Shown here: positions 5,650-13,931 of the stretch, one piece after another | Layout of the letters: every line of letters begins with the position of its first letter | How positions within the stretch are numbered: position 1 is the stretch's first letter | Origin: Ruminococcus sp. | GTDB lineage: Bacteria; Bacillota_A; Clostridia; Oscillospirales; Acutalibacteraceae | DNA length: 17,315 bases | Assembly (NCBI GenBank): GCA_017481395.1 | Contig: JAFUPE010000001.1 | Span: forward strand, 1 to 17,315 | Reading direction: 5' to 3' | Program-made: the position numbers and the translations under genes | Notes under the pieces: model-generated | What the model saw: the letters and a program-made list of their open reading frames with translations, nothing else | Database searches by the model: none | What the model was told of the DNA's origin: nothing

Positions 5650-7704
5650 TCATTCTGTGGCAATTGTTGTCTCGGAAACTTCTTCGGGAAAGAAGTAAGC
5701 GTTAAGCAAATCCTTGGCTACATCCATAGCGTACATACCCTTTGCACCATGCTCAAGAAGCACCGCTACAGCTACCTCGGGCTTATCAAAAGGTGCATAG
5801 CAAATAAATACGCAATGGTCGGAGCCCGAGTTTTCGGCTGTACCTGTTTTAGCGGCAACCTCAAGAGGGAAGTCAAGGAACGAATAGTAAGCTGTACCGT
5901 AATCGCTTGCCACAACATTTCGCATTGCGTTCTGCACTACGCTGAGGTTGTAGCTGTCTACGTCAAGCTTTTCTACGACCTCGGGCTTTTCAGGGTCGTT
6001 ATAAAGCACGGTTTCGCTTCTGTCGTAGGTAGTAATTTTATTAATCATATGAGTGCGGTATCTGACGCCGTTGTTTGCAATAGTCGCACAATAGGTTGCA
6101 AGCTGAATGGGGGTAAAGTTATTGTCGGACTGACCGATAGCCGCCTGTACAGTATTACCTGCCGTCCAGGAGGTGCTGTCTCGTCCTGCTAAGGTACCCT
6201 TTGATTCGCCAACCTCAACGCCTGTATATTCACCCAGACCTACCTTTTCGAAGTAAAGGTACATTGTCTCAATACCAAGCTGTCTGCCTAAATCCGCAAA
6301 GTAGTAGTTACAGGACTGCATAATTGCACTGCCCATATCCACACTGCCATGATAGAACATACAGTTAACTACGTTTGAGGGGTAGTAATCATAGTGCTGA
6401 GAACAAAAAATAGGGGTATACTCGCTGACTACACCTTCCTCCAATGCGGCAAGAGCCACAATAGGCTTTACAACAGAGCCGGGAGCAAACGCACCCGAAA
6501 GTGCTCGGTCATAAAGAGGAAGAGCTTTGTCATTTAAAAGAGTTGAATAATAACTGCCCTCTGAATATCTTGTTAAGTCAAAGGTCGGGTGAGATGCGCA
6601 GGCAAGAACAGAAAAATCCTTTACCGAAAGCATAACAGCCGCACCTGCAGTACAATCCTCGCCGTTTAATTTGTCGCCCTGCTGAAGACAGGTATCAATA
6701 CCGTTTTGTCTTGCGGCAACAATATTTTCGGCAAGACTTTCGTTGGCAACCCTCTGAAGTCGGTTGTCTATTGTAAGGTAAACAGTATTGCCCGGCTTTG
6801 CAGGCTCAACGTCCACAACGCTTACCACAGTACCGTCAGAGGTTTTGGAAACCGTCTTTGTGCCCGAATGCCCCTTAAGGTATTCTTCAGCGGCAAGCTC
6901 TATGCCGTATTTACCTATAATATCGTTATATGCATAGCCTTTGTCGGAGTTTTCCTCGTATTCCTCGGCGGTAAGGGGTCCTGTGTTACCCAAAAGGTGG
7001 GGCATCAGCGTACCGTCAACACAAACCCTGTCGTAGGTTGTGACAATATCCATATAAGGCTTATTCTGAGAGGTTTCAGAAATAATGGCAACGGTATCCT
7101 CGTCAAGATGCTCGGCAAAGGTGTAGGGAGTAGTAGAATCAAAACCCTGCACCTCCATATTATACCTAACCGAAATAATGTTTCGCTGTAATGTTTTATC
7201 CTCGATGTCCTCGGCATCATAACGCTTTGCAAAAGCATTTATATATTCTTCGGCTGTAGAATAAACGCCAAGGTCAAGAAAATCGCCCGAACGCAGACCC
7301 TCAAGCTCATATTCACTACCCTCGGTAAAGTCATAACTGCCTGCAGTCATTATAATAGGAAGGTTATCAATCCACTCTGCATTTCGGTGAGAAAGCAGGC
7401 CGAACATCTCAACGATAACATCGTTAATAGACATATCGGAGCTTATATAAAGCTTATCTAAGACCACAGTATAATTGGTAGTATTGGCGGCAATAACCTC
7501 GCCGTTTATGTCTACGATTTCGCCACGGGTGGCATCACTGGTCAACACGTAATTAGCTCGGGTCGAAACCTCTTCGCGGTAGTAATCGCCCTGTACAAGC
7601 TGCCAATCCACAAGCCGCACCACAAACATAGTAAAGAAAACAAGCACAATTATAAGGCAGATAAAGGGCCTTGTGTACTTTTTCCAAAAGCTGTTGTTAT
7701 TCAT
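5650..7704 (-). CDS. mrdA: Penicillin-binding protein 2 (elongation transpeptidase)
   Basis: Class B PBP that cross-links peptidoglycan in the elongasome together with MreBCD. Short cytoplasmic N-terminus, one TM at about 13-30, a PBP dimerisation region starting around 55 (TRGEIVDINGEVIAAN), then the transpeptidase domain with S410-V-V-K413, S464-C-N466 and K619-T-G621, all intact. At 684 aa it is in the normal range for clostridial PBP2 proteins. AGGAG lies nine bases before the ATG, and the gene follows mreD by 27 bp. Position right after mreD favours the elongation (PBP2) rather than septal (FtsI/SpoVD) assignment. RodA, its usual glycosyltransferase partner, is not encoded in the window. 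Confidence 0.92.
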   Translation of the reverse strand: MNNNSFWKKYTRPFICLIIVLVFFTMFVVRLVDWQLVQGDYYREEVSTRANYVLTSDATRGEIVDINGEVIAANTTNYTVVLDKLYISSDMSINDVIVEMFGLLSHRNAEWIDNLPIIMTAGSYDFTEGSEYELEGLRSGDFLDLGVYSTAEEYINAFAKRYDAEDIEDKTLQRNIISVRYNMEVQGFDSTTPYTFAEHLDEDTVAIISETSQNKPYMDIVTTYDRVCVDGTLMPHLLGNTGPLTAEEYEENSDKGYAYNDIIGKYGIELAAEEYLKGHSGTKTVSKTSDGTVVSVVDVEPAKPGNTVYLTIDNRLQRVANESLAENIVAARQNGIDTCLQQGDKLNGEDCTAGAAVMLSVKDFSVLACASHPTFDLTRYSEGSYYSTLLNDKALPLYDRALSGAFAPGSVVKPIVALAALEEGVVSEYTPIFCSQHYDYYPSNVVNCMFYHGSVDMGSAIMQSCNYYFADLGRQLGIETMYLYFEKVGLGEYTGVEVGESKGTLAGRDSTSWTAGNTVQAAIGQSDNNFTPIQLATYCATIANNGVRYRTHMINKITTYDRSETVLYNDPEKPEVVEKLDVDSYNLSVVQNAMRNVVASDYGTAYYSFLDFPLEVAAKTGTAENSGSDHCVFICYAPFDKPEVAVAVLLEHGAKGMYAMDVAKDLLNAYFFPEEVSETTIATE

Positions 7705-7731
7705 TTGTGCTCGCTCCTTTCATTAGTGTTT

Positions 7732-8241
7732 TTACTCGTTTTTTAAAGCTGTACAAAAAAGCCTGCCCAAAAAGTAAAGTGGTACAAAAAACGCACCTGT
7801 ATAAAGAATTCTGGAAACGTAATGCTTTACAAAATGAGCACCCGAATCCGGAATATCAGCAAGACTTATATTAAGCCAGAAATGTATAAGAATCAGCAAA
7901 GTTATGGAAACAATGCCGATAATGCTTGCGTTTAAAAGATTTGTCACAAAAAAATTGCGTGCACAGTAGCCGATAGCAAAGCACAAAAGAGTGAGCACTA
8001 CTGTGTAAAAACCGACTTTGCCCGAAAAGCCGATATCCGTAAGCAAACCGCAGACAAAACCGAAGGACATTGCCACTGTTTCGCTTTCGAAAACCGCAAT
8101 CGTAAGTGCCACAGGCAACAAGAGGCAAGGCTTACTGCCGAAAATCTCGGGCAATAAAAGGGGAGTACCCTGAAGCACGTACAAGACTATTATTTCGAGG
8201 CTATAGGCAAAAAAACGCAAAAAATTTCTTCGTTTTTCCAT
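7732..8241 (-). CDS. mreD: Rod shape-determining membrane protein MreD
   Basis: Small integral membrane protein of the elongasome, poorly conserved in sequence and identified by size, hydrophobicity and position between mreC and PBP2. Several TM helices are visible, at about 10-28, 35-52, 55-72, 75-92, 100-122 and 145-163, with the glycine-rich CGLLTDIGFSG typical of the family in the middle. The ATG at 8241 shares one base with the mreC stop (TAATG), which suggests translational coupling, and AAGG sits nine bases upstream; an ATG two codons earlier is too close to it. Confidence 0.88.
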   Translation of the reverse strand: MEKRRNFLRFFAYSLEIIVLYVLQGTPLLLPEIFGSKPCLLLPVALTIAVFESETVAMSFGFVCGLLTDIGFSGKVGFYTVVLTLLCFAIGYCARNFFVTNLLNASIIGIVSITLLILIHFWLNISLADIPDSGAHFVKHYVSRILYTGAFFVPLYFLGRLFCTALKNE

Positions 8242-9155
8242 TACCATACACCTTCTTCGGTTGCGGTTGTGTCAGCCTCGGGAGCAGTGGTTGCCTCAGT
8301 GGCCAAGGTGATGTCCTCAATACCCGACTGTGAAATTTCGCCCTGTCCCTCAAAAGAGGTAATAACTACAACGTCGATAACTGTGCGGATATCCTCAAAA
8401 GGAGAAATAACCGCATACATAGATGTGTCGTATTCGTCAAAGGCGATTTCTTTAACTTCGCCTACAATAAGACCTGCAGGGTAAATTCCGCTGATACCTG
8501 TGGTAGTAACAATGTCGCCCTCTTTAAGGTTATTAAGTGCCGAAATTCGTGTCATTGTGGTAAGGTTTTTGTCGGCATAAAGCACGTTGCCGCTTACTAC
8601 GCCGCTGTCACGGGTAACTGTATCAATAACGCCAACCTTAGCATCGGGAGAGAGGATTGTTTTTACCTTTGCGGTGTATGCGTCAACCTCGTAAACCCAA
8701 CCAATAATACCATTTTCGGTCACAACAGGGTCGCCTACAGCAACATCCGAGGTTTTGCCTTTGTCAAGAGTAAAGGAATAAAAGTCATCGTTGGGGTCAC
8801 GCCTTACAACGGTTGCAGGCAGAATACCGTACTGAGGATTTTCATCCTTAAGCTCGTAATAACGCCAAAGTCGCTCGTTTTCCTGTTTAACATTATAATA
8901 ATCGGCAAGCTGAGTTCTCAGCTCTGCTATTTCCTCGTTAAGCTCTTTGTTTTCTGCCTCAAGCTCGTCGTAGCTTGGCTTTGCGGCTTCCTTGGCAGCG
9001 GCAGCAGAAACCTCGGACATAGGCAGGGTAATGCCGTTTACAATAGAGGAAAGCAGGTTATTCTCGGTAAGTCCGCCGATAATTAACAGTATTACCAGAA
9101 CACCCACAAGACATATTAACTTTTTAAAGCTTTTTGATGTTATAAGGTCTTTCAT
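8241..9155 (-). CDS. mreC: Rod shape-determining protein MreC
   Basis: Bitopic scaffold linking MreB to periplasmic-side wall synthases. Features in order: a basic cytoplasmic N-terminus, a TM at about 12-29, a coiled coil at about 62-97 (ELEAENKELNEEIAELRTQL), the paired beta-barrel domain with family motifs VVRRDPNDDFYSFTLDKG and TGISGIYPAGLIVG, and an acidic Thr/Ala-rich tail of about 30 residues that may be disordered. It is 304 aa. The ATG at 9155 was chosen over an in-frame GTG at 9164, since the GAGAG upstream gives the ATG normal spacing. It is separated from mreB by a strong hairpin terminator and then continues into mreD with overlap. Confidence 0.93.
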   Translation of the reverse strand: MKDLITSKSFKKLICLVGVLVILLIIGGLTENNLLSSIVNGITLPMSEVSAAAAKEAAKPSYDELEAENKELNEEIAELRTQLADYYNVKQENERLWRYYELKDENPQYGILPATVVRRDPNDDFYSFTLDKGKTSDVAVGDPVVTENGIIGWVYEVDAYTAKVKTILSPDAKVGVIDTVTRDSGVVSGNVLYADKNLTTMTRISALNNLKEGDIVTTTGISGIYPAGLIVGEVKEIAFDEYDTSMYAVISPFEDIRTVIDVVVITSFEGQGEISQSGIEDITLATEATTAPEADTTATEEGVW

Positions 9156-9177
9156 TAGTATCACTCTCAGCCTGTTT

Positions 9178-9206
9178 AAAAAACACTCCCCCTTAAAATA
9201 AGGGGG
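9178..9206 (-). terminator. Intrinsic terminator between mreB and mreC
   Basis: Minus-strand stem CCCCCTTA/TAAGGGGG (9188-9206) with a TTT loop, followed by AGTGTTTTTT (T6 at 9178-9183). No promoter-like sequence is evident between it and mreC, so mreC-mreD-PBP2 transcription probably depends on read-through. That would set MreB in molar excess over its membrane partners. Confidence 0.8.
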
Positions 9207-9220
9207 ATTTAATTTTAACT

Positions 9221-10240
9221 TTATTTACGACGTGACTTGTAATATTCGTGAGGCATAGTAAGCTCAAGGCGTTTGCCTGCACCGTCAACTACGCAGTCAA
9301 GGGGCCTTTCTGCAATATGAACAGGCATACCTGTCTGCTGCATAATAAGCATATCAAGGCCACGCATAAGAGCACCGCCACCTGTTAGCATAATGCCGTG
9401 GTCAATAATATCGGCAGAAAGCTCGGGGGGAGTTTTCTCAAGAGTATTTATAATTGCGTCGATAATTGTTGAAAGAGGATCTGCAAGAGCATCTCTTACC
9501 TCGGCGGCTGTAATGGTTATATTCTTGGGAAGTCCGTCCATAAGGTTACGTCCCTTGATACACATTTCGCCCTCATCTTCATAAGGATAGGCAGAGCCGA
9601 TATTTATCTTTATATCCTCGGCAGTTCTTTCACCGATTAAAAGATTGTACTTCTTCTTAATGTATGACATAATTGCCTCGTCAAACTTGTCGCCTGCAAC
9701 ACGAACAGAGCAGGATGTAACAATGTCACCCAGAGAGATAATAGCAACCTCACTTGTTCCGCCGCCGATGTCAACAACCATCGAGCCTGTAGGCTCGGCA
9801 ACAGGAAGACCTGCACCGATTGCAGCTGCCATTGGCTCTTCAATAAGCTCAACATCCTTGCCGCCTGCTTCTCTTGCGGCATCTTCAACGGCATTTTTCT
9901 CAACCTCTGTAATACCCGAAGGAACACAGATAACAATTCTGGGACGTGAGAAGAAGTTACTGCGTACAGTTTTGCGGATAAAATGCTTAAGCATAGAAGC
10001 AGTAATCTGGAAGTCGGCGATAACACCATCCTTAAGTGGACGTACCGCAACAATTGAGCCGGGAGTACGGCCAATCATCTCTTTAGCTTGAGAGCCTACA
10101 GCCAGAACTGTGTCGGTGCGGATATCAACCGCAACAACAGAGGGCTCGCGAAGCACAATACCCTTGCCCTTCATAAATACAAGGGTGTTGGCTGTACCAA
10201 GGTCGATACCGATATCTTTGGAAAAAGAAAAAGAAAACAT
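9221..10240 (-). CDS. mreB: Actin-like cell-shape protein MreB
   Basis: ATP-dependent filament that organises lateral wall synthesis along the inner membrane face. The actin-family motifs are clear: phosphate-1 [11 protein letters not shown] (9-19), connect-1 [14 protein letters not shown] (131-144), phosphate-2 [14 protein letters not shown] (155-168) and the adenosine motif [11 protein letters not shown] near the C-terminus. The N-terminus MFSFSFSK could insert in the membrane. It is 339 aa, standard length. AGGAG lies eight bases before the ATG, and a near-consensus promoter drives it as the first gene of the cluster. Confidence 0.97.
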   Translation of the reverse strand: MFSFSFSKDIGIDLGTANTLVFMKGKGIVLREPSVVAVDIRTDTVLAVGSQAKEMIGRTPGSIVAVRPLKDGVIADFQITASMLKHFIRKTVRSNFFSRPRIVICVPSGITEVEKNAVEDAAREAGGKDVELIEEPMAAAIGAGLPVAEPTGSMVVDIGGGTSEVAIISLGDIVTSCSVRVAGDKFDEAIMSYIKKKYNLLIGERTAEDIKINIGSAYPYEDEGEMCIKGRNLMDGLPKNITITAAEVRDALADPLSTIIDAIINTLEKTPPELSADIIDHGIMLTGGGALMRGLDMLIMQQTGMPVHIAERPLDCVVDGAGKRLELTMPHEYYKSRRK

Positions 10241-10275
10241 AGTAGTTTCTCCTTTCGAAACGTCTTAACTAAATT

Positions 10276-10304
10276 ATTATACCCTTATTTGTTGGGATTT
10301 TCAA
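10276..10304 (-). promoter_or_regulatory. Promoter of mreB
   Basis: Minus-strand TTGAAA (10299-10304) and TATAAT (10276-10281) are separated by 17 bp, with transcription expected to start near 10269, about 30 nt before the mreB ATG. Confidence 0.8.
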
Positions 10305-10385
10305 CCATTATTTTACCGTTAGCCACGGTGGGCAATTCCGCCTTTGGTTAATTTCATATTAATATAGCCAACGAATAACGGCGGG

Positions 10386-10498
10386 GCACAAATTCATTTA
10401 TTATACTCGTCTTGCTTTACTTCCACAATTTACTAAATCACGAGTCAAATCGACCCTTATTATTTCATCAGCAACAAATCATTTGCCGTAAAGCACAC
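10386..10498. repeat. Possible diverged, shortened copy of the 150-bp repeat
   Basis: The mreB-dut spacer (10241-10545) holds no gene. Within it, GCACAAATTC...ACTCGTC..GCTTTAC follows the same order as the unit-2 head GCACACAAAG...CTCGTCGCTTAC, and GCTTTAC (10414-10420) pairs perfectly with GTAAAGC (10488-10494), like the outermost stem of unit 2. A new GCACAC head begins at 10493, as at the end of each unit above. The inner stems are not clearly preserved. I infer a degenerate relative; chance in AT-rich DNA is possible. Confidence 0.35.
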
Positions 10499-10545
10499 AT
10501 TATATTGCACCCGATATACATCGTTGGGTTTTACTTTGCATATGC

Positions 10546-10989
10546 TTAACGACCTGTTGAACCAAAGCCGCCTTCGCCTCTGGCTGTGTCTGAAAGCTCT
10601 GTTACTTCTTCAATTTGCATAACCGCAACAGGTGCAATCACCATCTGTGCTACACGCTCTAAAGGCTCTATGGTATACGCCTTATCGGAAACATTGCAAA
10701 GCCCCACACAAACCTCGCCGCGGTAATCCGAATCTACCACACCAACGCCGTTTGAAAGACAAATACCATGCTTTACGCCAAGTCCGCTTCTTGCGTGAAT
10801 AAACGCGGCAAGGGAAGAATCGGGAAGCTCAATGGCAATACCTGTAGGAATCATCAAAAGCTTTCCCGGCTCCAAGGTAACAGGCTCGTCAATACAGGCA
10901 CACAAATCCATACCTGCGGCACCCTTAGTTGCGTATTTCGGCAGGGTAGCATTTTCTCTGAGCTTTTTGATTTTAAGTGTATTATTCAT
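10546..10989 (-). CDS. dut: Deoxyuridine 5'-triphosphate nucleotidohydrolase (dUTPase)
   Basis: Hydrolyses dUTP to dUMP and pyrophosphate, keeping uracil out of DNA and feeding dTMP synthesis; works as a trimer in the cytoplasm. All five trimeric-dUTPase motifs are present: AGMDLCA (25-31), ARSGLG (66-71), GVVDSDYRGEV (83-93), RVAQMVI (112-118) and the mobile P-loop-like tail RGEGGFGSTG (137-146). The ATG at 10989 gives 147 aa, the family norm, and has GAGG six bases upstream; a longer frame to 11046 adds 19 atypical residues. It stands alone between the mreB promoter region and the U32 gene, about 160 bp after the latter. Confidence 0.95.
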   Translation of the reverse strand: MNNTLKIKKLRENATLPKYATKGAAGMDLCACIDEPVTLEPGKLLMIPTGIAIELPDSSLAAFIHARSGLGVKHGICLSNGVGVVDSDYRGEVCVGLCNVSDKAYTIEPLERVAQMVIAPVAVMQIEEVTELSDTARGEGGFGSTGR

Positions 10990-11000
10990 TTTTTGCCTCG

Positions 11001-11031
11001 TTCCTGCAAAATTTAAACTTTTCCTGCAAAA
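11001..11031 (-). promoter_or_regulatory. Paired 11-mer upstream of dut
   Basis: TTCCTGCAAAA occurs at 11001-11011 and again at 11021-11031, exactly 20 bp apart (about two helical turns). The proximal copy touches the dut ribosome binding region. This could be an operator or a leader duplication. No good -10/-35 pair for dut could be placed around it. Confidence 0.35.
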
Positions 11032-11052
11032 GTCAAATTTTGCCAATATTTA

Positions 11053-11068
11053 TTTTGTGTCGACAAAA
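11053..11068. promoter_or_regulatory. Palindrome upstream of dut
   Basis: TTTTGT-GTCG-ACAAAA is an inverted repeat with 6-bp arms and a 4-bp centre, placed about 65 bp before the dut start. It has operator-like geometry but matches no regulator site I know. Confidence 0.3.
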
Positions 11069-11105
11069 GGGGAAAATTTCTCCCTCAGAAAATAAGAAAT
11101 TCGGT

Positions 11106-11131
11106 AAAAATTCTGTAAAATAATTCTTACA
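11106..11131 (-). terminator. Weak candidate terminator after the U32 gene
   Basis: Minus-strand TGTAAGAA/TTTTACA can pair over about seven bases (one G:T) at 11114-11131, followed by GAATTTTT. The stem is A/T-rich, so termination would be inefficient and dut could share the upstream transcript. Confidence 0.35.
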
Positions 11132-11151
11132 AAACATAAACGGATTGTTAA

Positions 11152-13215
11152 TTATTTAACGCCCCGAATATACAATCCTCTGGTAATTTTCGAAAAATTA
11201 TGATGTTTGCTTGAAAAACTGCGGATGTTTTCCACTTTTTCCACAGAGTTTTCCACAGTAAAGCGAAATGTGTAAAAGTCCAGACCGCAAAAAATGTCAA
11301 TTTCGTTACATAGGGTCAAATAAACGGAATTGAGAATTTCGGTGCTGTTTCCATCGCATTTTAAAATGAAGTTTTCGCCCATTCTATCCTGCATTTTTGT
11401 ACCGCTGTTGCAAGCCGAACATTTTACCGACGAGTTAAGATTAGGACAGGCTCTTGTGAGCATTAAAGGAAGATATCCACAGGCAATTATGCCCCTCGGG
11501 ATACTGCCGCCGATTTCCTTAATCTGATTTTTTGTCAGCTCAAAACTTAGCTCTGCTGACTTAAGACCCATTTTTTCATAGGCTATTAAGCTTTCGGTGT
11601 TGGTAATGTTAAGTCCAAAACCGCCATGAACCTGAAAGCCCATTGCTCGGGCAAGGTATACTGCCCCTATATTAGAAGCAAGCACAGCCTTTACACCGAT
11701 TTTTTTAAGCTCAATAAGCCTTAGCTTAATTTGATTTTCCATGCCGAACATTGCCCTTGGGATTTCGGCACATACATTAAATTTATCGCTTATAAGCCGC
11801 TGATATTCACCTAATGACGCAAAAAGCGGCAAGTAAATCTGCTGTGCTTTTTTAAACTCTTCGGGCACGTCTGTATCGGTAAATCTTGCTGTAAATCCGT
11901 CGGCAAGGCTTTGGGATTTTGTGCCTGTTTTATTAAAGGCGACAGGCAGAATCTCTGCCTCAGGTGCCTTGCTTCTGAGCAAGCTGAGCTTTTCCAACGC
12001 TTGACGACGCAAGGAATTTAAGATTGAGGCAGGCACGATTGCCTTTTGGTCAGTGCAAACCTCAAGTTCATTTAAGAAGTAAGGCGTTCCGCCTGTTTTA
12101 GACAGGTTTTTCTCAGCACTTTCTTTTGAAGTGGGCGAGGATTTGGCAATTTCCGCCGCCTCCTTGGAATATACTGTAACTGAGTTTATTCCGTCTGTTA
12201 CTACAAGCTTAGCCTTCTCTCCGCACTTTAACTCAAGACACATTGAAACTGCTACAGCCTTGCGTTCATCCTTATAAGAGCTTCGTATTTCACAAAACAG
12301 CTTTTCGGTGGCAGCGGTTACGTCTTCTTTCTGTCTGTAGCCGAAAAGATTTTTGTCGCGTTTACCTTTATAGTAACCATCTGTAAAGCCTGTGCGTGAG
12401 AATACACTCTTTAATATTTCGGCGGTTTTCCCAGAAACCTTTCCTTCATCAAGACCTTCGCGGCAGGCTTTTACTGCTGCAGAAACGTACTCGGGGCGTT
12501 TCATCCTGCCTTCTATTTTTGCACTTTTTACACCCATTTCCTGAAGCTCGCGAAGATAAGAAACAAGGCTGGAATCTTTAAGGCTTAAGGCATACCCGTT
12601 GCCGCCCTTTACTTTAAACGGAAGTCGGCAGGGCTGGGCACAACGGCCTCGGTTACCCGAGCGTGAACCCAGCATTGCCGAAAAGTAGCACTGCCCCGAC
12701 ACACTCATACAAAGTGCACCGTGGACAAAAACCTCGAGCTCGATATCTACTGCGTCGGCAATCTCCTTAATCTCCGCTTTAGAAAGCTCTCGGGATAAAA
12801 CAACCCTTGAAAAGCCAAGCTCTTTTAACGCTTTGGCACCCGAGGGTGTGTGCACACTTAGCTGTGTTGATGCGTGCAAAGTAAGAGAAGGCATACTTTG
12901 CCTGATTAAGGATGCAAGCCCCAAATCCTGCACAATAACCGCATCTATTCCTGCTTTGTAAGCATTTTGGCAAAGCTCTAAGGCAGCTTTTAGCTCACTG
13001 TCAAAAATAAGCGTGTTAAGCGTAAGGTACACCTTAACATTTCTTTCACGACAATAGGCACATACATTCTCTATTTCATCAATGGTGAAATTTTCGGCAC
13101 TTGCTCGTGCAGAAAAATCCTTTGCACCAATGTAAACTGCGTCTGCCCCTGTTCTTACGGCAGCAATTACGCTTTCCATGCTCCCTGCAGGAGCAAGAAT
13201 TTCGGTTTTGTTCAT
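11152..13215 (-). CDS. U32-family protein, RlhA-like (DUF3656 type)
   Basis: The N-terminal half (1 to about 330) is a U32 'collagenase-like peptidase' domain: start ILAPAGSMESVIAAVRTGADAVYIG, core HGALCMSVSGQC and SGNRGRCAQPCR, with cysteines C169, C176, C192 and C196 probably binding an iron-sulfur cluster. A middle segment (about 330-420), ending FLNELEV...PASILNSLRRQALEKL, resembles DUF3656; the C-terminal part holds a second cysteine group (CGYLPLMLTRACPNL...CSAC...C). At 687 aa with this layout it is closest to E. coli RlhA (YdcP), required for 5-hydroxycytidine in 23S rRNA, so an RNA hydroxylation role is more likely than proteolysis. It begins six bases after the zapA stop, apparently translationally coupled, since no strong ribosome binding site precedes the ATG. 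Confidence 0.85.
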   Translation of the reverse strand: MNKTEILAPAGSMESVIAAVRTGADAVYIGAKDFSARASAENFTIDEIENVCAYCRERNVKVYLTLNTLIFDSELKAALELCQNAYKAGIDAVIVQDLGLASLIRQSMPSLTLHASTQLSVHTPSGAKALKELGFSRVVLSRELSKAEIKEIADAVDIELEVFVHGALCMSVSGQCYFSAMLGSRSGNRGRCAQPCRLPFKVKGGNGYALSLKDSSLVSYLRELQEMGVKSAKIEGRMKRPEYVSAAVKACREGLDEGKVSGKTAEILKSVFSRTGFTDGYYKGKRDKNLFGYRQKEDVTAATEKLFCEIRSSYKDERKAVAVSMCLELKCGEKAKLVVTDGINSVTVYSKEAAEIAKSSPTSKESAEKNLSKTGGTPYFLNELEVCTDQKAIVPASILNSLRRQALEKLSLLRSKAPEAEILPVAFNKTGTKSQSLADGFTARFTDTDVPEEFKKAQQIYLPLFASLGEYQRLISDKFNVCAEIPRAMFGMENQIKLRLIELKKIGVKAVLASNIGAVYLARAMGFQVHGGFGLNITNTESLIAYEKMGLKSAELSFELTKNQIKEIGGSIPRGIIACGYLPLMLTRACPNLNSSVKCSACNSGTKMQDRMGENFILKCDGNSTEILNSVYLTLCNEIDIFCGLDFYTFRFTVENSVEKVENIRSFSSKHHNFSKITRGLYIRGVK

Positions 13216-13221
13216 TGTATA

Positions 13222-13761
13222 TTACTTAATTTCCTTGTCAAAAATACTGAACTGGTGATAGTTGTCGTCCTTTGGTTTTTCGGATTTTACTTCCCTTGTG
13301 TTTGAAAAGCTCTGAACACCGTAGCGGTTCTGAGGATTAGCATATGGCACACCCTTGTTATGGCTACTCTGATTGCTACCTTTATCAGGCTTTGAAGCCT
13401 GAGGTGCAGGAGTAACCGGCGACTTCTTTTCCTTTAAAGCACGAAGCTCTTCCTTGAGCTTTTCCACCTCGGTTTTAAGAGAGGCGTTTTCGCTTCTTAA
13501 TTTTTCGCCGTCAGCAAGGTAATCCTTTACCTGCTCGCGTAAAACGTCTACGCGGCTGCTGAGCTTTCGCATATCATCGCAATAATCAAGAGCCGCAAGA
13601 ATAGCACAGGCATCGCGGTTAAGGCGAGGGTTGTCGTTTTGAATTCCCTTGATTCTCAAATCCACCTGCTCACCTGTAGAGATAACGTACTCCTCGGTGT
13701 CTTTTGTGCGGATTGAAAACCTTTGGCCTGCAACATAAATAATCACATTTTTGCTATCCAT
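13222..13761 (-). CDS. zapA: ZapA-family FtsZ-bundling protein with extended tail
   Basis: ZapA promotes FtsZ bundling at the Z-ring. The globular N-terminal domain (1 to about 65) shows VIIYVAGQRFSIRTKDTEEYV and the ILAALDYCDDM helix; a coiled coil follows to about residue 112. After that comes a polar, Pro/Ser/Asn/Lys-rich tail of about 65 residues ending HQFSIFDKEIK, probably disordered. The 179-aa length is roughly double that of short ZapA proteins (about 85-110 aa). AAGGAG lies 11 bases before the ATG. Pairing with a downstream U32 gene recurs in Firmicutes, as I recall, and supports the assignment. Confidence 0.85.
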   Translation of the reverse strand: MDSKNVIIYVAGQRFSIRTKDTEEYVISTGEQVDLRIKGIQNDNPRLNRDACAILAALDYCDDMRKLSSRVDVLREQVKDYLADGEKLRSENASLKTEVEKLKEELRALKEKKSPVTPAPQASKPDKGSNQSSHNKGVPYANPQNRYGVQSFSNTREVKSEKPKDDNYHQFSIFDKEIK

Positions 13762-13800
13762 TAGACATACATCTCCTTGTTTACCTTTTTATCCATATTA

Positions 13801-13866
13801 ATTATAATACAAAATTTTCTGTCAGTATATAAAAATATATAAATTGTAACTTTTTATAATTTATAT
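13801..13866. promoter_or_regulatory. Divergent zapA/glgP spacer: -10 box and 9-bp inverted repeat
   Basis: On the minus strand TATAAT at 13801-13806 is a perfect -10 for zapA, but no acceptable -35 lies 16-18 bp upstream. Just beyond, ATATAAATT (13837-13845) and AATTTATAT (13858-13866) form a perfect inverted repeat 12 bases apart, possibly an operator between the two divergent genes. The region is extremely A/T-rich, so chance is a real alternative. Confidence 0.35.
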
Positions 13867-13931
13867 CAAAACATAAAAACACCACAAATATGACGTTCTT
13901 TCCTAAATGTTGACATATCAACTGCTAACTA

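Noticed and set aside
5605..6192. Plus-strand open frame of 195 codons
   Set aside because: It lies antisense to the PBP2 transpeptidase domain, has no ribosome binding site or recognisable domain, and its product is unusually rich in Cys and Val.
7871..8128. Alternative minus-strand frame inside mreD
   Set aside because: It overlaps mreD fully, has no family resemblance or ribosome binding site, and would conflict with the tight mreC-mreD coupling.
9637..10091. Long open frames overlapping mreB on both strands
   Set aside because: They are alternative frames of the well-conserved mreB gene with low-complexity Leu- or Ser-rich products and no start signals.
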